From Amoeboaphelidium protococcarum (lineage: Eukaryota > Aphelidiomycota > Aphelidea): a stretch of DNA of 64,000 bases. The stretch spans positions 744,001 to 808,000 of the forward strand of contig JALECJ010000004.1 in the NCBI GenBank assembly GCA_023515745.1, given 5' to 3'. The stretch's first letter is position 1. Each line of letters begins with the position of its first letter. Below, piece by piece: positions 44,131-56,786 of the stretch. The notes under the pieces were generated by a model, which worked only from the letters and a program-made list of their open reading frames with translations, ran no database searches and was not told where the DNA came from. The position numbers and the translations under genes were made by a program.

Positions 44131-45483
44131 TCACTTGACGCGCTTACCGTCAATGAAGACATTCATAATGTTACGATCATCCCCAGAGAAAAAGAATCTA
44201 TGAAACTTGTCTTGAAGAGAGTCCACATTCCACACATCAATGTTGTCACTTGCGGTTGGAATTCCCGTCATACCTTTATTATCCCCATGTTTAATGTTCT
44301 TGGCGTCATCTTTACCGCAAACTTCAACCAAAAGAGCATCAAATTTATTACCAGGTAAAAAGTTTCCAATCTCGTCCTCGACATTCATCAATTAAGCACC
44401 GCCCATAGTAGCCAAATATAGAGCATGATATGGTGTAAGCTAGAGATTGAGCTAATCCTTCTACTGAGCCAGTACTTTAGATGCTGTCACCGCATTCCTC
44501 ATGGCATCCAGCATTGAGACTGAAGACCCGGCACCAACATCTGTACCCAGGCCAACTTTGACTCCGGCAGCAATCAGTCGCTTGACATCACAAACTCCAG
44601 ACAAGATACTAAAATTGCTATTGGCGCAATGAGCAATTCCGACACCACGTTTAGATAACAATTGTAATTCTTCGTCACTCAGATGCACACCATGAGCCAT
44701 GATGGTTTACGTGTCCATTAATCCATGCGAGTCATAAACTTGGGAATACGTCTTGCACTTAGGGAATAGCTGCATCGTCCACTCGATCTCTTTCAAATTC
44801 TCAGATAAATGGCTCTATACTGGAACTTGATACTTTCCAACCAACTCTCCCAGACCGGCTAATAGTTTATCGGTACATGAGATTGCAAATCTTGGAGTTA
44901 TGATAGGTCTTACCTTGTCTGATTTTAGCTCTTTATAAACGTACAGGATAAACTCTTCAGTGTCTCGCAATGACTAATCAGTTGACTGCACAAGAGTTTC
45001 GGGCGAGTTTCTATCCATGTTGACGAGCCCAACAAGAGCACGCTATCCCATCTCACTGACAATATCGGCCAATACTTTGCATGACTGCAGATGGATAGTG
45101 GCGTAGTAAACACAAGACGTAGTTCCATTCTAGATAGTCTTGCGTACAACGTGCGGGTACACAGCGCGTGCCACGTCAGCATCTTGGAACAGCGTCTCCC
45201 TTGGAAACGTGTATTTATTCAACCAATCGAGCAGAGGCAGATCCAGACCAAGACCAAGATTGAGATACTGAGGAGCGTGGAAGTGCGTATCGATAAAGCC
45301 GGGTAAGAGAAATTAGTTCTCATGCAAAGTGACAATTTCATAGTAAGCGTGATCAATATCCTCGGGGATGGTGGATTACACACACTTCACACGGCCATCC
45401 TTGACCACAATCACACCACTCTTCATCTCCACTTCATCGAAACTTAGACAGTGGATGTACTAGCCAACGAATATATAGTTCAT
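44131..45483 (-). CDS. GDA: Guanine deaminase, 450 aa
   Basis: A single minus-strand exon from ATG 45483. Amidohydrolase landmarks in order: MNYIFVGQYIHCLSFDEVE, LLPGFIDTHFHAPQY (metal-binding HxH), LLDWLNKYTFPRE, FAISCTDKLL, VPVQSHLSEN (metal His), MAHGVHLSDEEL, IAHCANSNFSI, and VGLGTDVGAGSSVSMLDAMR (metal Asp). The C-terminus has VEDEIGNFLPGNKFDALLV and FFSGDDRNIMNVFIDGKRV. This is the guanine-to-xanthine purine salvage enzyme. Length and motif order match human GDA and yeast GUD1. Several Gln are TAG/TAA. TGA 44131. Confidence 0.95.
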
Positions 45484-45984
45484 CTTTAATAATTTCGATT
45501 GTTTTGTATGCGGATAATAATAATAAAAATATATTGAAGCGTTAAAGATTAATGCGCTAACGAGGTCAACGTTGCAAGCCGCAAAGCAGTAGCAAAAGCA
45601 GAAGCATTTCGTAACTAAATTATAATGCACAAACGATAAACAGCGTATTAAACAAAAGGAATTTTCACAGTATTCGTATGCTTATATAGTTGTCTCTAAA
45701 TAATGCAGCGACAATAATTGTGATATGTGAGAATACCCACGGAATTGATGTTACATCTGATTAATTATACTGATCATCTGCTGCTATAGTGTGCGACGCG
45801 AAATCTCATTTTGCCAATAAGATAAGGTCGCCAAGATCACATGTAGCATTATGAAAAGCGAATGATCTGAGATATTGAGCATTCAGTCACTTCATTCTAA
45901 TCTGAATTTTTATATCTAGTTTAAGACCACGTATTTTGCTTCAAATATTCACACATACATAGATTATAATAAATATAGAGGGAA
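45484..45984. other. Divergent intergenic region
   Basis: About 500 bp, AT-rich, between guanine deaminase and the secreted protein gene. No convincing frame. It holds both promoters. Confidence 0.4.
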
Positions 45985-46578
45985 ATGCATTATTATCTTT
46001 AAGTGTTTTTTCTGATTACTTATCTACTTTGTATGGGGACTCTGAGTGTACCTAATGGTGAAATGGTGGCACCGGGCGTTAGTAAAGCTGACTTGAAAAT
46101 AATGTAGCGCGTTATGCAAGAAGTGTAGACTACTGATAATCCATAGGTGCCTCAAAAGTGGAAGCAACCAGAGTTTGTGAGAGATAACAACTGCTATCGT
46201 TTCGCATCTGGCTTGATAGCTCCGGCTAAAATCTATAATGCCAGTACCAATTTCACGTGCAACAGCATCATTCAGGCAGCTATCAATGATGGTGGCGTGA
46301 AGGTGAGTAAAGATCAAGTGGGAAACTACTCAGACAACATCAAATGTCATTACATAGCCGGAGTGGTCACCTTCGATTTTGGCGATTAACACTGGTTTCG
46401 CTTGATGAGACCAGGTGAGGAAGGTTCAACTGCTGAAGAATGGTGGCACAAACCGGGTACTAGTCCTGTGATGACTGTTGATTATCGCGGAAATAAGATT
46501 TCTAAGCATGGGGTCGAGTCTGCTTACAGGGCAAATTATGTTCACTTTTGCGGCTACATCAAAAGATGTTAGAAATGA
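45985..46578 (+). CDS. Secreted NCY/HKPG-family protein, 197 aa
   Basis: ATG 45985 gives a signal peptide (MHYYLQVFFLITYLLCMGT). The mature part has a fixed motif set: KWKQPEFVRDNNCYRFASGL, NSIIQAAINDGGVKV, IAGVVTFDFGDQHWFRLMR, EEWWHKPGTSPVMTVDYRGN and VHFCGYIKRC. The same order (NCYxYA, AAxxDG, DxHWxR, WxHKPGxT, DxxGxxI, YxxFxGY) occurs in an uncharacterised family that I recall chiefly from bacteria. The conserved Cys, His and Asp could form a papain-like active site, but this is unproven. It is one of only a few genes here whose relatives I would look for outside eukaryotes. TGA 46576. Confidence 0.65.
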
Positions 46579-46836
46579 TGATAAGACTCGATTTGTTACT
46601 AACTCACCACAATAGTCTCTTTCGACGAATAGAACGTGGCCCAACTCTGGCTGGACTGTCTGAAAGAGGGCAAACTGTCTCACGCTGATCAAAGTCGATA
46701 GATCTGTTTCACACAGCAAAGAATTTGGAAAGTTGATTGTTTGAAGTGATTTAAGCTTTTTGGTATTCTTTTTATAAAATTGATTTTGTTTTCAGTCAAA
46801 TCTAAAATTTATACTTACTGTTGAATAAAAGCAATA
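46579..46836. other. Spacer before ArsB-like gene
   Basis: 258 bp. The antisense open frame here has no coding character. T-rich just upstream of the next start. Confidence 0.35.
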
Positions 46837-48675
46837 ATGTAGTCTCTTATAGAAGGTGGGAACATGAGCGAGTTTTGCGCTGCTCAGCAACTTGATAATG
46901 GTCAAGATTCTGGTTTTCAGCCATTAACTTTCTAGTCTTACTTCCTGCTAGTGTCCTTCTTGATCAGTCTCATCCCGATTTCGTTAGATATTAAGATTAG
47001 AGGATATGAGATTGATTATTGTATTTCTGCGCTTATTGTTACATTAGCTAATATCTTTATTGGTGGTGTATCTTTTGCTGATCTGTGGAGTGGAATCATT
47101 GGCTCTGGGCATATCTAACCGTACGCCATTTTCATTCTATTCTTCTCTCTTGCATATCTGTGCATAAGTGTTGACTGCTCTGGAATATTCTCTCTTATAG
47201 CATAGAAGATATCTCGGTCAATTTTTGGATCATAATCAGGCTAGGATGAAAGTAGATATCCACAAGATGGTGAAGATCAAGGTGAAATTATGGACGTGAT
47301 TTAAGTTAAGGCCAAGTTGGTACAGTATCATTAATTTTACATTGTATTCTATGTCTTCACTGCTATCGCTACTCTCCTTTTGTCCAACGACGTTGTCATT
47401 CTCACCCTAACTCCCATACTGATTAGAATATGTTAGATTAATCATTTCGATGCGTATCCGTTCATGATTTTGCAGTTTGTCGTGGCTAATACTTTTAGTA
47501 TGGGATTTTATATTGGGAATCCTACCAATGTTATTGTGTCTAGTGCTCTCAATCTAAGTTTTATGCAGTACGCCAATATATTTATGGCTCCATGTTTGAT
47601 TGCTGGGATTGTGGTCTTCATTTTTTCGTACATCCGATTTGGTTTATTCAGCGCGCTTACATCTGGTGATAGTGGACCTACCATACCCCTTTCTATTAGG
47701 GGGTATCATGAGATGAGTGTACGAGTAAAGAGTAGATATTCTACTTCTGGTGGGACTGTAAAGTATATTGGCGGTGACAAGTCGCGAGATTCATTATAAA
47801 TTGACGAGAAATGGAGTCTGATTGCAAGTTGTCTAGTATTAAGCATATGTCTACTTCTCCTCATTGCATCAAGCCCACTACGTATTCCATTATGGGTCAT
47901 CACTTTACCTTCTGCCTTATTTGCGCTACTTAAAGATTGTCTTTATAATCGATTTATTGTCAGACAAGTTGATCATCGCCCTGATGAGAATCATCTTATA
48001 GAGATGTCCCATTTGTAAGCATCCGAAGTTGATGATGGTATAGTTACATCAGCTCCTCTGACGGATATAGATACATCTTAAAAATTCTGTATATAGTCTT
48101 TTCTGCGGCCTGTAAAGCGATATATTCCAATAAGAGTACGTCAAGTTGCAGAGAGAATGCCGTTGAAGATCGCTCCATTCATCTTGTGCATGTTTGTGCT
48201 GGTAGAAGCTCTTGACTCACAAGGCTGGTTGAGCAGAATGTCCTGGTTATTTCAAGAACTTATCATTAATTTGATGTAGACTAAAGGTATCTACAGCGTC
48301 ACTGTAGTCATGTCACTGATTGCCTCTGCCCTTTGTGTCGTCTTTAACAATCAACCTCTCACCGTGCTACTCACTAAAATCTTTATCCATCCGTCATTCG
48401 TATGTGGTCTGCAGAGATTACACGATGCTGAATCAACGCAAAAGTCATTCTCCTCCGCCATATATTCCCTTATCTTAGGAAGTAATCTGGGTGGCAATTT
48501 GAGTATAAACGCGGCATTAGCTGGTCTGCTTTGGATCAAGATCGTGTCGCCCATGGTATTGCAGCACGGTGGCGCTAAAATTTCACCCGTCAAGTTTTCA
48601 CTCGATGCTGGCCTCAGTCTCACTCTGCCTGCCATTATAATATCTTCCCTCGTTCTAGCTGCTTAAATCTCATGA
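46837..48675 (+). CDS. ArsB/CitM (ion transporter superfamily) anion permease, 612 aa
   Basis: About 11-12 hydrophobic segments. The diagnostic re-entrant motifs are present: LLLSNDVVILTLTPILIRI (like FFSNDGTTLILTPI in ArsB), NTFSMGFYIGNPTNVIVS, and in the C-terminal half FNNQPLTVLLTKIFIH then LGSNLGGNLSINAALAGLLW (like GSNLGPxxxxIGSLAxLLW). An acidic cytosolic loop of about 100 residues separates the halves. By family it moves anions such as arsenite, citrate or silicate-like substrates; the substrate cannot be assigned. Start ATG 46837 is followed by TAG (Gln); ATG 46864 is an alternative. TGA 48673. Confidence 0.72.
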
Positions 48676-48801
48676 CATTAGTAAATTGAATGTTCTTAAA
48701 TTTATAGACGAAGTACAACTTGAACTTGTTTCCCTTCTTTCCGCGCCGATCCTGATGCGATACGGCGACTATAAATTGAATATAGAACATTAAATCAAAG
48801 T

Positions 48802-50358
48802 ATGCAGCGACGATAAACGTTTAGATTCGATTTCTTGACAGAATAGCTCATTGATAGTTAGTACGATTAGGATGAAGATGCATCTACCATGGGCGAGAGT
48901 ATTGAGATGCAAGATTTGTCGTATAGTGATACTGCGAATGATGATGTTGATGAAGCCTTATTCTTGAAATCTATCTATTAACAGGCGGACACTTGGATTG
49001 AGTCTGTATCTAAAAATGCCTCTAATAAAAAGTTTGCTCCCTACATTGACAAGCTGCATGAATTCCAGCGAAACCTCAGATTCCTTATGAGACTGTTGTA
49101 AAAGCAGCGATATCCTAGACTTGCGGTAGTATCTCGCCGCGGTGCTGGTAAGAGTTCGCTAATTAATGCTCTACTTGGACAGAGGGTGGCTGAACCTGGA
49201 CATGTCAAGGCATAAACTGGTAAGGCAAAGTTGTTATAATATCGAGTTGATGATGACCAAGGTTTCGATATAATTGACACTAGGGGATTCTTTGATAATG
49301 ATGCCAGACCCGCTGAAGAGGATACTGTGGACAATGCCATAGATTCTGTGGTGAATGCGCTCACCATCTGTCCGGTCGATGCGATACTTTTACTTCATAA
49401 GATTAAGGAAGTTGACGTGTCTATAGAGCCTGATTTGGCTGCATTACTCGAGATCTTGAAGCGGGCGCGTTTATATCAATCCAAGATTCCTCTGATTGTA
49501 GTCTTGACTCATGCAGATGAGATTGAGCCATCCGATATCAAGAAGCCTGAAGATTATGACCAGGAGAAACTTGATAACATTGATCTGGCCAAGCAAGTAT
49601 TCCTAAAGAACTTTCATCAGTACTCTCCTCAACTATCTTCCCTAATTGTCGGATGCGTCGCTGTATCTTCAGCTATCATATGGTAAGCACCGAATGATGA
49701 TGGTAATGTTCTTCCACATCCTAAAAGAGATTACAGATACAACATGGATGCTTTACTGGATTTACTGCTGAGAAATGTGTAAATCCAAGCTTTATTCAAG
49801 ACGGTTCAAGCATCGAGAACTAGTCAGGTGAAGAAGGACTTTGCAGTATTCTTAATCAAGATTTTTGCATCCATGGCTGCCGTGATCTCACTCGTTCCAA
49901 TTCCCACATCTGACATGATTCCCTTGACTGCACTCACCTCGTATCTTGTATACACTATATCCAAGCTTGGCTCTGGTCGGAGACCTAATATACAGTCTTC
50001 TAAAGACTCGACGCCACCTCCTAATAGTATAGAGCGTAGTGCATCGTTGCAAAACTTTTTGACCGTGATTGGATTCTCCTCAGTGGCTGCTCTGACTGCG
50101 CGATATTTTCTCTCCTAAATGTTGAAGTTGATGTTCATACCCGGGGTGAGTTCCGGAGGTAGTGCGGTGATATCTTACAGCATGGTCACTGCCATTGGAC
50201 ACTCTGCGGTTGCCTACTTTCTAGAGGGCAAGTCTGATCAGGAGGTGAAGAATATATTTGACAATGTTTAGAGCGAATCTTAGCAAGATGAAGAAGTGGT
50301 TTAACTGACTAGTCTTAGTGAAACATCCAATTAGAATTGTGATCAGCAAAATGAATGA
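48802..50358 (+). CDS. Membrane GTPase with DUF697-like C-terminus, 518 aa
   Basis: The G domain is at about residues 100-290: P-loop VSRRGAGKSSLINALL (first Gly of GxxxxGKS replaced by Ser), G3 IDTRGFF, and G4-like VLTHADE instead of NKxD. The C-terminal third has paired hydrophobic segments with the DUF697 pattern SLVPIPTSDMIPLTALTSYL, ...SVAALTARYF, MLKLMFIPGVSSGGSAVISY and IGHSAVAYFLEG. This combination is best known in bacterial Era/YcjX-related membrane GTPases and is scattered in protists and fungi. Cellular role unknown. The start may be ATG 48802 or the downstream ATG near 48890. TGA 50356. Confidence 0.68.
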
Positions 50359-50778
50359 ATGAAAGCTGATCTATTGCACCTTGTACCGGGATACTTCTAG
50401 TGTAGAATCCAGTACTGTTTCTTAAAACCAAATCGCTAAAATTGGTTTGAATCAGGAAACATTTCGCGCATACTATCTCATTATATATCCAAGTTTTAAC
50501 ATTCTATATCAATCCTGTGATGGAACCATTGACTGTATTTTGTATAATCCCAATTTGATCGATCGCGTGATCTTTTGTTTTGTTTCAACTCGTGGCGTTT
50601 GAAAGAAAGTTTGATCTTCCCTTTCAGTGTCTTGTTGTCCAAATTCTATTTGTAACAATAACTTGGACTATTACTATTGCTTTTTAGTATTATCTTGCAC
50701 TCATTGCTTCGAATTGACTAGGTAATAAAAGAACAGCTCTAAGAAACTTCTTATAGAGTAAGAACAAATTGTAAATCA
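50359..50778. promoter_or_regulatory. Intergenic region upstream of MFS gene
   Basis: 420 bp, AT-rich, with GATCGATCGCGTGATC near 50558-50573 (near-palindromic). No coding frame is supported. Confidence 0.35.
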
Positions 50779-52317
50779 ATGACTGGCTCTGTGAAGAATT
50801 TGAGTGAAAGCTCATTGAAATAGTAATAGCTGAATCGACTTTAATGGATTACACTACTATCTTTAATATTTGGATACTGTGCCTATTACTTTAATAGAAC
50901 TCAACTGACTGTTACTCTCCCGCTTCTTATTAAATCTATGCCTTCTATAGCTTAGAATGGAAAAGCCATGTTTGGAATCATTTTATCTATCGGCTACTTT
51001 ACATTTGCCATTGGAAAGTTGTTTCATGGTGTAATGATTGACAATTTTGGAGGATCTTTTGTATTCAAGTATGGTTTAGTCTTGTCTATATTCTTTAATT
51101 TTGCATTTGCCTGTGCTGGTAATCTCATACCAAGTAGTAGTGATTAAAGTGATGATGTTATAAAGTAGTAATCTGTGATCGTCCTCCGATTAATGACAGT
51201 CTGTTGGGCAATGGGTCGATTCTTTTAGGCGGCGGGATATGGTTCAATGATTGATGTATTATCTAATTGGTATCCACTCTAATTTCATGGTAGAGTGTTT
51301 GGATATGCATCGCTGAGTTATAATTTAGGAGATGTTGTCATTCGAGTTATGCTTGGCTCTGTGATGACTTATCTCACCGACAGCACTGAGGTGACAGATT
51401 CTTAATAGGCTCTTACATTGTGGTAGGATATATTTGACATTTCAGTTGTTCTTAGTAGTATTTTTGGAGCAGCTTCTCTTTGGTATTTAAGAGATTCTCC
51501 CTCCGATTATGGACTGGGTGCAGATTTCAACGCAACTCCCGCCACTACAACTACATCGAGGTAGAAGCCAAAGTAATCAGGTGATGGTGGTATTTTATAA
51601 AAGATCATGAAATACTCTCGGAATGGTAAATTTGTTACGCTAGTTGTTATGTGCGTATGCCTCACTCTTCTGCGAGAGATATTCCTTACATGGACTTCCG
51701 TGTACTTTGCAGATTAATTTAAACTTTAAGAGAGCCAAGCTGCTATTCTCTCGATGGTATTTCCATTGTTCGGAACTGTATCCGCTCTAGTTGGTGGAAT
51801 AGTTGTGGATTATGGCTAAACTTTGTCATAAAAGTCTAGGATTCTCCTGCAGATGAACGTGGCGGTGCTTTTGTCTCTAGTTATAGTGGCGCTGAGTCAT
51901 TCAAGTGCCAACGTTGGGTTTATGGCCATTTTGCTGTCATTGGCAGCCTTTTGTCTGGTGGCGCCATTCTCTCTTGTTACTGGAGTGTTCTGCATGTTGA
52001 TTAATGATAGTTCTGCCAATAGTAATACTGACTTACAAGCTGGTGGTAATTCGCATGGTTCAGGTTTTGTAGTGGGATTCGTTAATGCTGTTGGTAATCT
52101 TGGTGCTATCTTTGCTGGTCATCAGATTGGACTAGTTGCTGATACGTATGGTTGGTAGTCTGTGTGGAATATTTGTGTGGTCATTGCTGCAGTCTCATCA
52201 GTGGCTGCCTTTTTATATCATGGTATAGACTTACGAGAATCAAATATTGCTTTCAAACCTCTTGATGTTCTCAAAGCTTCCTCTTTGCACACAGATTTTT
52301 AAAGTAAAGACATTTGA
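50779..52317 (+). CDS. Major facilitator transporter, organophosphate antiporter-like (SLC37/GlpT), 512 aa
   Basis: Twelve hydrophobic segments in two halves. Motifs: YCAYYFNRTQLTVTLPLLI in helix 1, ILSIGYFTFAIGKLFHGVMIDNFGG (the MFS signature between helices 2 and 3, split here at GKLF), a helix-4 VCWAMGRFFQAAGYGSMIDV, and FVVGFVNAVGNLGAIFAGHQ in helix 11. The layout resembles SLC37 and GlpT sugar-phosphate antiporters, but the specificity is not visible. A Gln/Thr-rich central loop separates the halves. UAR-coded Gln occur in loops and helices. Neighbours on both sides are also membrane proteins, without evidence of co-regulation. TGA 52315. Confidence 0.75.
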
Positions 52318-52478
52318 ATATATATAGATAACTTTTACAGATGCGTAAATACAGTACTTCGTTCTAAGTTTACTACAAGAGCAGGAGGTGGTATATAAGG
52401 TAATCGGAGCATCAAAGATCTATTCAATTATATCATTCATTCTCTCTACAGACAGACAGACTATTAGTAAAAGAGATA

Positions 52479-54977
52479 TCACATCTGCAAAGACGCATCT
52501 CTTCGAACACCAATCGTGTCGACTCGTTTGTCACCACCACTACCACCAACCTTTCTCATCACATTTATAGATCCATCCAAACTTGGACGTTAATTGTATC
52601 CACTTAGACTTTCAAATTAACTCGAAGAACTCACACTTGAAATAGAAGCTGATGATATTCCAGAATCATAGCTTGAACGCGGCTGTTGCGCATCTTTATC
52701 AAAAATTTGCTGCTTTGACTTGCCCACAAATAAAGAGGAGCTTCTCTTAGGAAGGGAAGGCATAGCTTTATCATCGCCACCAGTAACTTTAGATTAATCA
52801 GAAGCTTTCTGACTGGAGGAAGCCTACTTTTGAGTGGATCTCCTAAAGAATCCAAGTTTTCCATTGTTCCTATCAGTCGCGGCAAAGGCTTCATTCATAA
52901 CAGGCTCTCCAACTCTTTCGGTAAACGACAAAGAGTCACTATCCTTCTAATTATCCGAATTAGAGCGTGAACTCTGTCTAGAACTAGAGCGAGATCCCTG
53001 TCGGCTCTTTCCAACTCTTGGACTTCTCTTTAATCCAAACAATGATGACGATCCATCCAAAGATAAATCACCAGACGCGGTAGTGACACCAGACTAAACA
53101 CTTCCAGCAGAAGGATTTCTAACACGCAACATTAATCCGACAGTATCTTTCAACTTTGACAAGGAGTTATTACGTCCAAGTGTGACATTAGGTACATCAG
53201 CACTCACAATATCTTCATCTTTGATACTGAGCTGCTGTGAAAAGCTAGTCAGTATATCAACTCCAGTGTTACCTTGATTAAATTTCTCCTTATCTTACTA
53301 AATCAAATGCGACAGCATATTAACAAACTCTGAGCGTTACCGGTGGGAGTCAAAGCCAAGAGTGTATTTAAAGACACCCACAGTGAGTAGGAGGATGTTC
53401 TATGCCTCCTCACTACTCTAACTGATACTGGACTGGTACCGGATTGGAGGCAATAATTTAATCGACACATTTCGCAGACAGATAGCCTCGTGCTACAACT
53501 TCCACACTCTTTCGCCGTGACAATCATCAACCTCCTTCAACAAATCCGTGGCCTTATACGTGCCACATGACCAAAACTGTCGCGGCTTCAATCTATAGCC
53601 GATGCATAGCAGGTCGGTAAACAGGAACAGCTCAATGGCAGTTGGAGAACTAACGTATTACCCTTTGCATTTATCGTCCTCCTTGTAAAATTTAAGCACA
53701 TCATGCCGCAAGAATAGTCTACTGCCATCATCTCGGAATAAACTGATCGCTTTCAACTCCTCATTATCGTTGTTATTATTACCGCTGCTCAACAGGGAGG
53801 ATGAAGAGGATCTAAACAGGCGACCGGCCACAGATGATGATGATTTTAAATTTTGTTTAGTCAAATAACTCTTCGCTCCATTCAACGTACAAAGGGATGG
53901 AAACTGAATCATAAATCTCACCTGACCCACCAGACCATCAAGAACCTCCAATAAAGACATCACCTTAAACTTGCACTTTAACGTGTACTCATAATCCTAA
54001 TGCTTAGTAGATGTTATGGATGGCATAGACAATCGATGAAGAAAGGATGAATAGTGCATCAATCTAGCCATTGGATTGATGGACAGCTTTCTGCTCTTAT
54101 ACGAGCGTTTACTCCCACCGCCACCGCCATTAAAATTACTACTCTAGAAACTACTACTGTTGGTACTAAATTAGCTCATATTGGACGCAATGGAATACAT
54201 GGATCTCGTAGGACTTGTGCTCCTACTCTGACTAGATGAGGCAAATTTAGCACCAGCTTTATCAGAAGTCTTATTATCCCCTTAAACACCGTCAATAGTA
54301 TCTACAGGCTAAATAAACTTCATTGCATTATCCCAAATAAACTTCTCATAGACATGATTAATGTCATGATTAAATATTTAAAAGTACAACATTCTGCACA
54401 CATTCGCTTCATCAGTCATCATCAGAATGTTCATTATGGTCTCATGCAGATGGAAAAGCTGTTCGCTCTAACAATCAAATGCACGCAAGAATTTCTACTC
54501 TGTCTTTATCCACTCTGCAATAATCTTACGCCGCTCAGTGCATTCATTTAAAGTTGTGGCTGAACTACTACTCTATGTAGATCCTCTCCCCTTGGCAATG
54601 ATGCTTGACGACTTTATAGAAGCGGATATATTGGCAGAAGTTCCATGGTTCCGGAATACAGATTACCTCTTGATCTACAACTATTAATTGCATCGCGGAC
54701 TAGCTGGTGGCTGAGGAATTAGTGGAGCTTTCACCTGTAATGACGATTCCACAGACTCATTGTTGTTCTCCTAATCCAATTAAACTGGTTTTTCAACTTA
54801 CACATCTTTAACTTGAGCTGAACTTTTAACATTCTTTTAGTGCCCATCATCAAGTACTTTTTAATATTCCGACTTCCAGGCACTCTAGCTCAACCCTTTG
54901 AACATCATCTAAGGCATTTCAGCACTATCAAAACTGGTATAACTAGCAATTGACTCTTCAGATGTGGACTTTAACAT
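52479..54977 (-). CDS. Probable Rho-GEF-like DH/PH protein, 832 aa
   Basis: The N-terminal 150 residues are disordered. ERRKIIAEWIKTEQKFLRAF resembles the first conserved helix of a Dbl-homology domain (xxVIxELIxTExxYV), followed by helical LFHLHETIMNILMMTDEAN. A Ser/Gly-rich stretch interrupts. A PH-like region then reads VLKFYKEDDKC, IELFLFTDLLCIGYRL (strands with FLFTDxL) and a C-terminal helix SHRQRSEFVNMLSHLIQ. The rest is Ser-rich with RSSSR-type basic patches. The DH match is weak beyond its first helix, so GEF activity is uncertain; a PH-containing scaffold is the alternative. TGA 52479. Confidence 0.5.
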
Positions 54978-55806
54978 TTTTATACTGATTGAGCACTTTC
55001 AGGTATATCAAATTAAGTTTGAAAAAGTTTCCACACAGACGAAATAGTATTAAATCACTCTATAAAGACAATAGGTGATGGAAAGAGAGTATATATTACG
55101 CAACCAGATGTAACTTCTCTGATTAGAAACAATGGACGGACGTTTTCTGTGAGTGACGAATGTGAATGAACGGGCGGCTGAATCTAAAACAATCAAGCCG
55201 CTGGTTTGAACTGCGGCGACCGGTTGTTATGCTAACGGGAAATAGCATCATCTCCTTCGCTACTAGGAGTAGCCTATCGATGGCATAAAAATTCAACTCA
55301 GGGGTGTATGTTCGGCTTTAAGAATACCCATATTCAATATATTAATTTCTGTTTGATTTTATGGTGATTATCGTCAGTAGATGATTTATAAATTAAAACA
55401 ATTTGATGTATTCATTGGGCACTAATATGACGGTAATCGTTTGACCATATTCTCATGCTTTGTTGCACTTTTTTAAATTAAGGTACAGCTAGTCTTTAAT
55501 GATAGAAAATCAATGCATGATTTGGGATAGACTTTTATTAAAACTTTATCATCATATAGATTTATTGATATTCAGATTGGGCAACTGTCGCGTAACAAGT
55601 ATGCTCCTACTATTCAGCAGTACATTGAGATGTCCCTGTGGGCAATGGGATCAATCTCCTTGAGACTTTTCCTCCGTTTTAACCTTAGCGCGCGTGCGAT
55701 TCCAATTTTGATCAAAAAACTTTTCATCAACCTTAATTGGACATTTGAATTAAGCGCGAAATTTCTTTCAGCATTCTTTGCACCATAATAACAGTACAGA
55801 TTAATC
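54978..55806. other. 829-bp intergenic region
   Basis: It contains a GC-richer part (55170-55260) near the DH/PH gene start and an AT-rich part. From about 55560 both strands show short open frames (plus: IEMSLWAMGSISLRLFL; minus: ARALRLKRRKSLKEIDP). I cannot assign either, so a small gene or a 5' leader of uS17 is possible. Confidence 0.3.
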
Positions 55807-56277
55807 ATGGATATTTAGACTGAAAAGGCTTTTTAGAAGCAATAGGGACTATTCCTGAATGGAAAGCGCCAGGCCTCCGTCAAGACTCGCAGAAATAAGC
55901 GTTGGTATAAGGACGTTGGTCTGGGATTCAAAACTCCACGTGAGGCTATTGAGGGAAATTACATCGATAAGAAGTGTCCATTCACCTCCGACACGTCCAT
56001 CCGTGGTCGTATTCTGACTGGTGTTGTCGCTAGCAACAAGATGAAGAGAACCATCATCGTCAGAAGAGATTACCTGCACTACATTCCTAAATACAACAGA
56101 TACGAGAAGAGACACAAGAACTTGGCTGCTCACTTGTCTCCGTGCTTCATCGGTGTTGAGATTGGTGACAACGTTACCGTTGGTTAGTGCCGCCCATTGA
56201 GTAAGACTGTTCGCTTCAATGTTCTGAAAGTCAGCAAGAAGAACTAGAAGGGTGGTAAGCAGTTTGTCAAGTTCTGA
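55807..56277 (+). CDS. RPS11: Ribosomal protein uS17 (S11), 156 aa
   Basis: A single exon. The N-terminus MDIQTEKAFQKQQGLFLNGK contains four Gln codons, three of them TAG. Conserved blocks: [95 protein letters not shown] and the basic C-terminus. It matches eukaryotic S11 over its whole length. A component of the small ribosomal subunit. It is the cleanest short example of the code: UAG inside, UGA at the end. Confidence 0.97.
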
Positions 56278-56528
56278 TTGACTCTATGACACTCTACGTA
56301 TTCATAATAAAGTGAACTATACTATTCGTTGTTAATTGCCTTTTTACCTTTTTGTTTAAATGTGGCCCAGTCTTTGTTACTAGTATGAGGTAACAGTTGG
56401 GATGTTAATGTAAAAAGTACAGGTATGCTGTAGTGAAGTACGCGTGTTGAGATCTTACTACATGAGAGTCTATCAAAAGGACAGGGCATACTTTCACAAT
56501 TCAATCTAGTTCGCATAAAAATTATATC
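56278..56528. other. 3' spacer of uS17
   Basis: AT-rich; a weak minus frame exists with no coding character. Confidence 0.3.
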
Positions 56529-56786
56529 ATGCCATTAAATGGGCATATTATAGAGTGTAGCGAACACATTACTGCATCTAATGCGCTTCAAAGATTGTCA
56601 ATTACGCGTCAATCGATAGAAGACGCGCCATTGATCGTACTAACATCCTTCTAGGTAGATATCGCATCGAGTCAAAAATGTGAGATGATCTTAGACAAGG
56701 CCGTAATGGTCATTTATACGTTCTTGGTGGAGATTATCTGTGATTACTCTGTGCAATCAAGCTAAATGGGACATTTCACTATATGA
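56529..56786 (+). CDS. Hypothetical small protein, 85 aa (may be a first exon)
   Basis: ATG 56529 to TGA 56784. The composition is reasonable (ECSEHITASNALQRLSI, CEMILDKAVMVIYTFLVEII). The neighbouring frame continues with plausible coding character after 56740, so an intron may join them, but that extension would run antisense through the convergent gene. No family. A chance frame is quite possible with one stop codon. Confidence 0.25.

Noticed and set aside
55560-55806. A small gene upstream of uS17 on either strand.
   Set aside because: Both strands are open by chance-like composition, no family is recognised, and neither has a convincing start and stop context.
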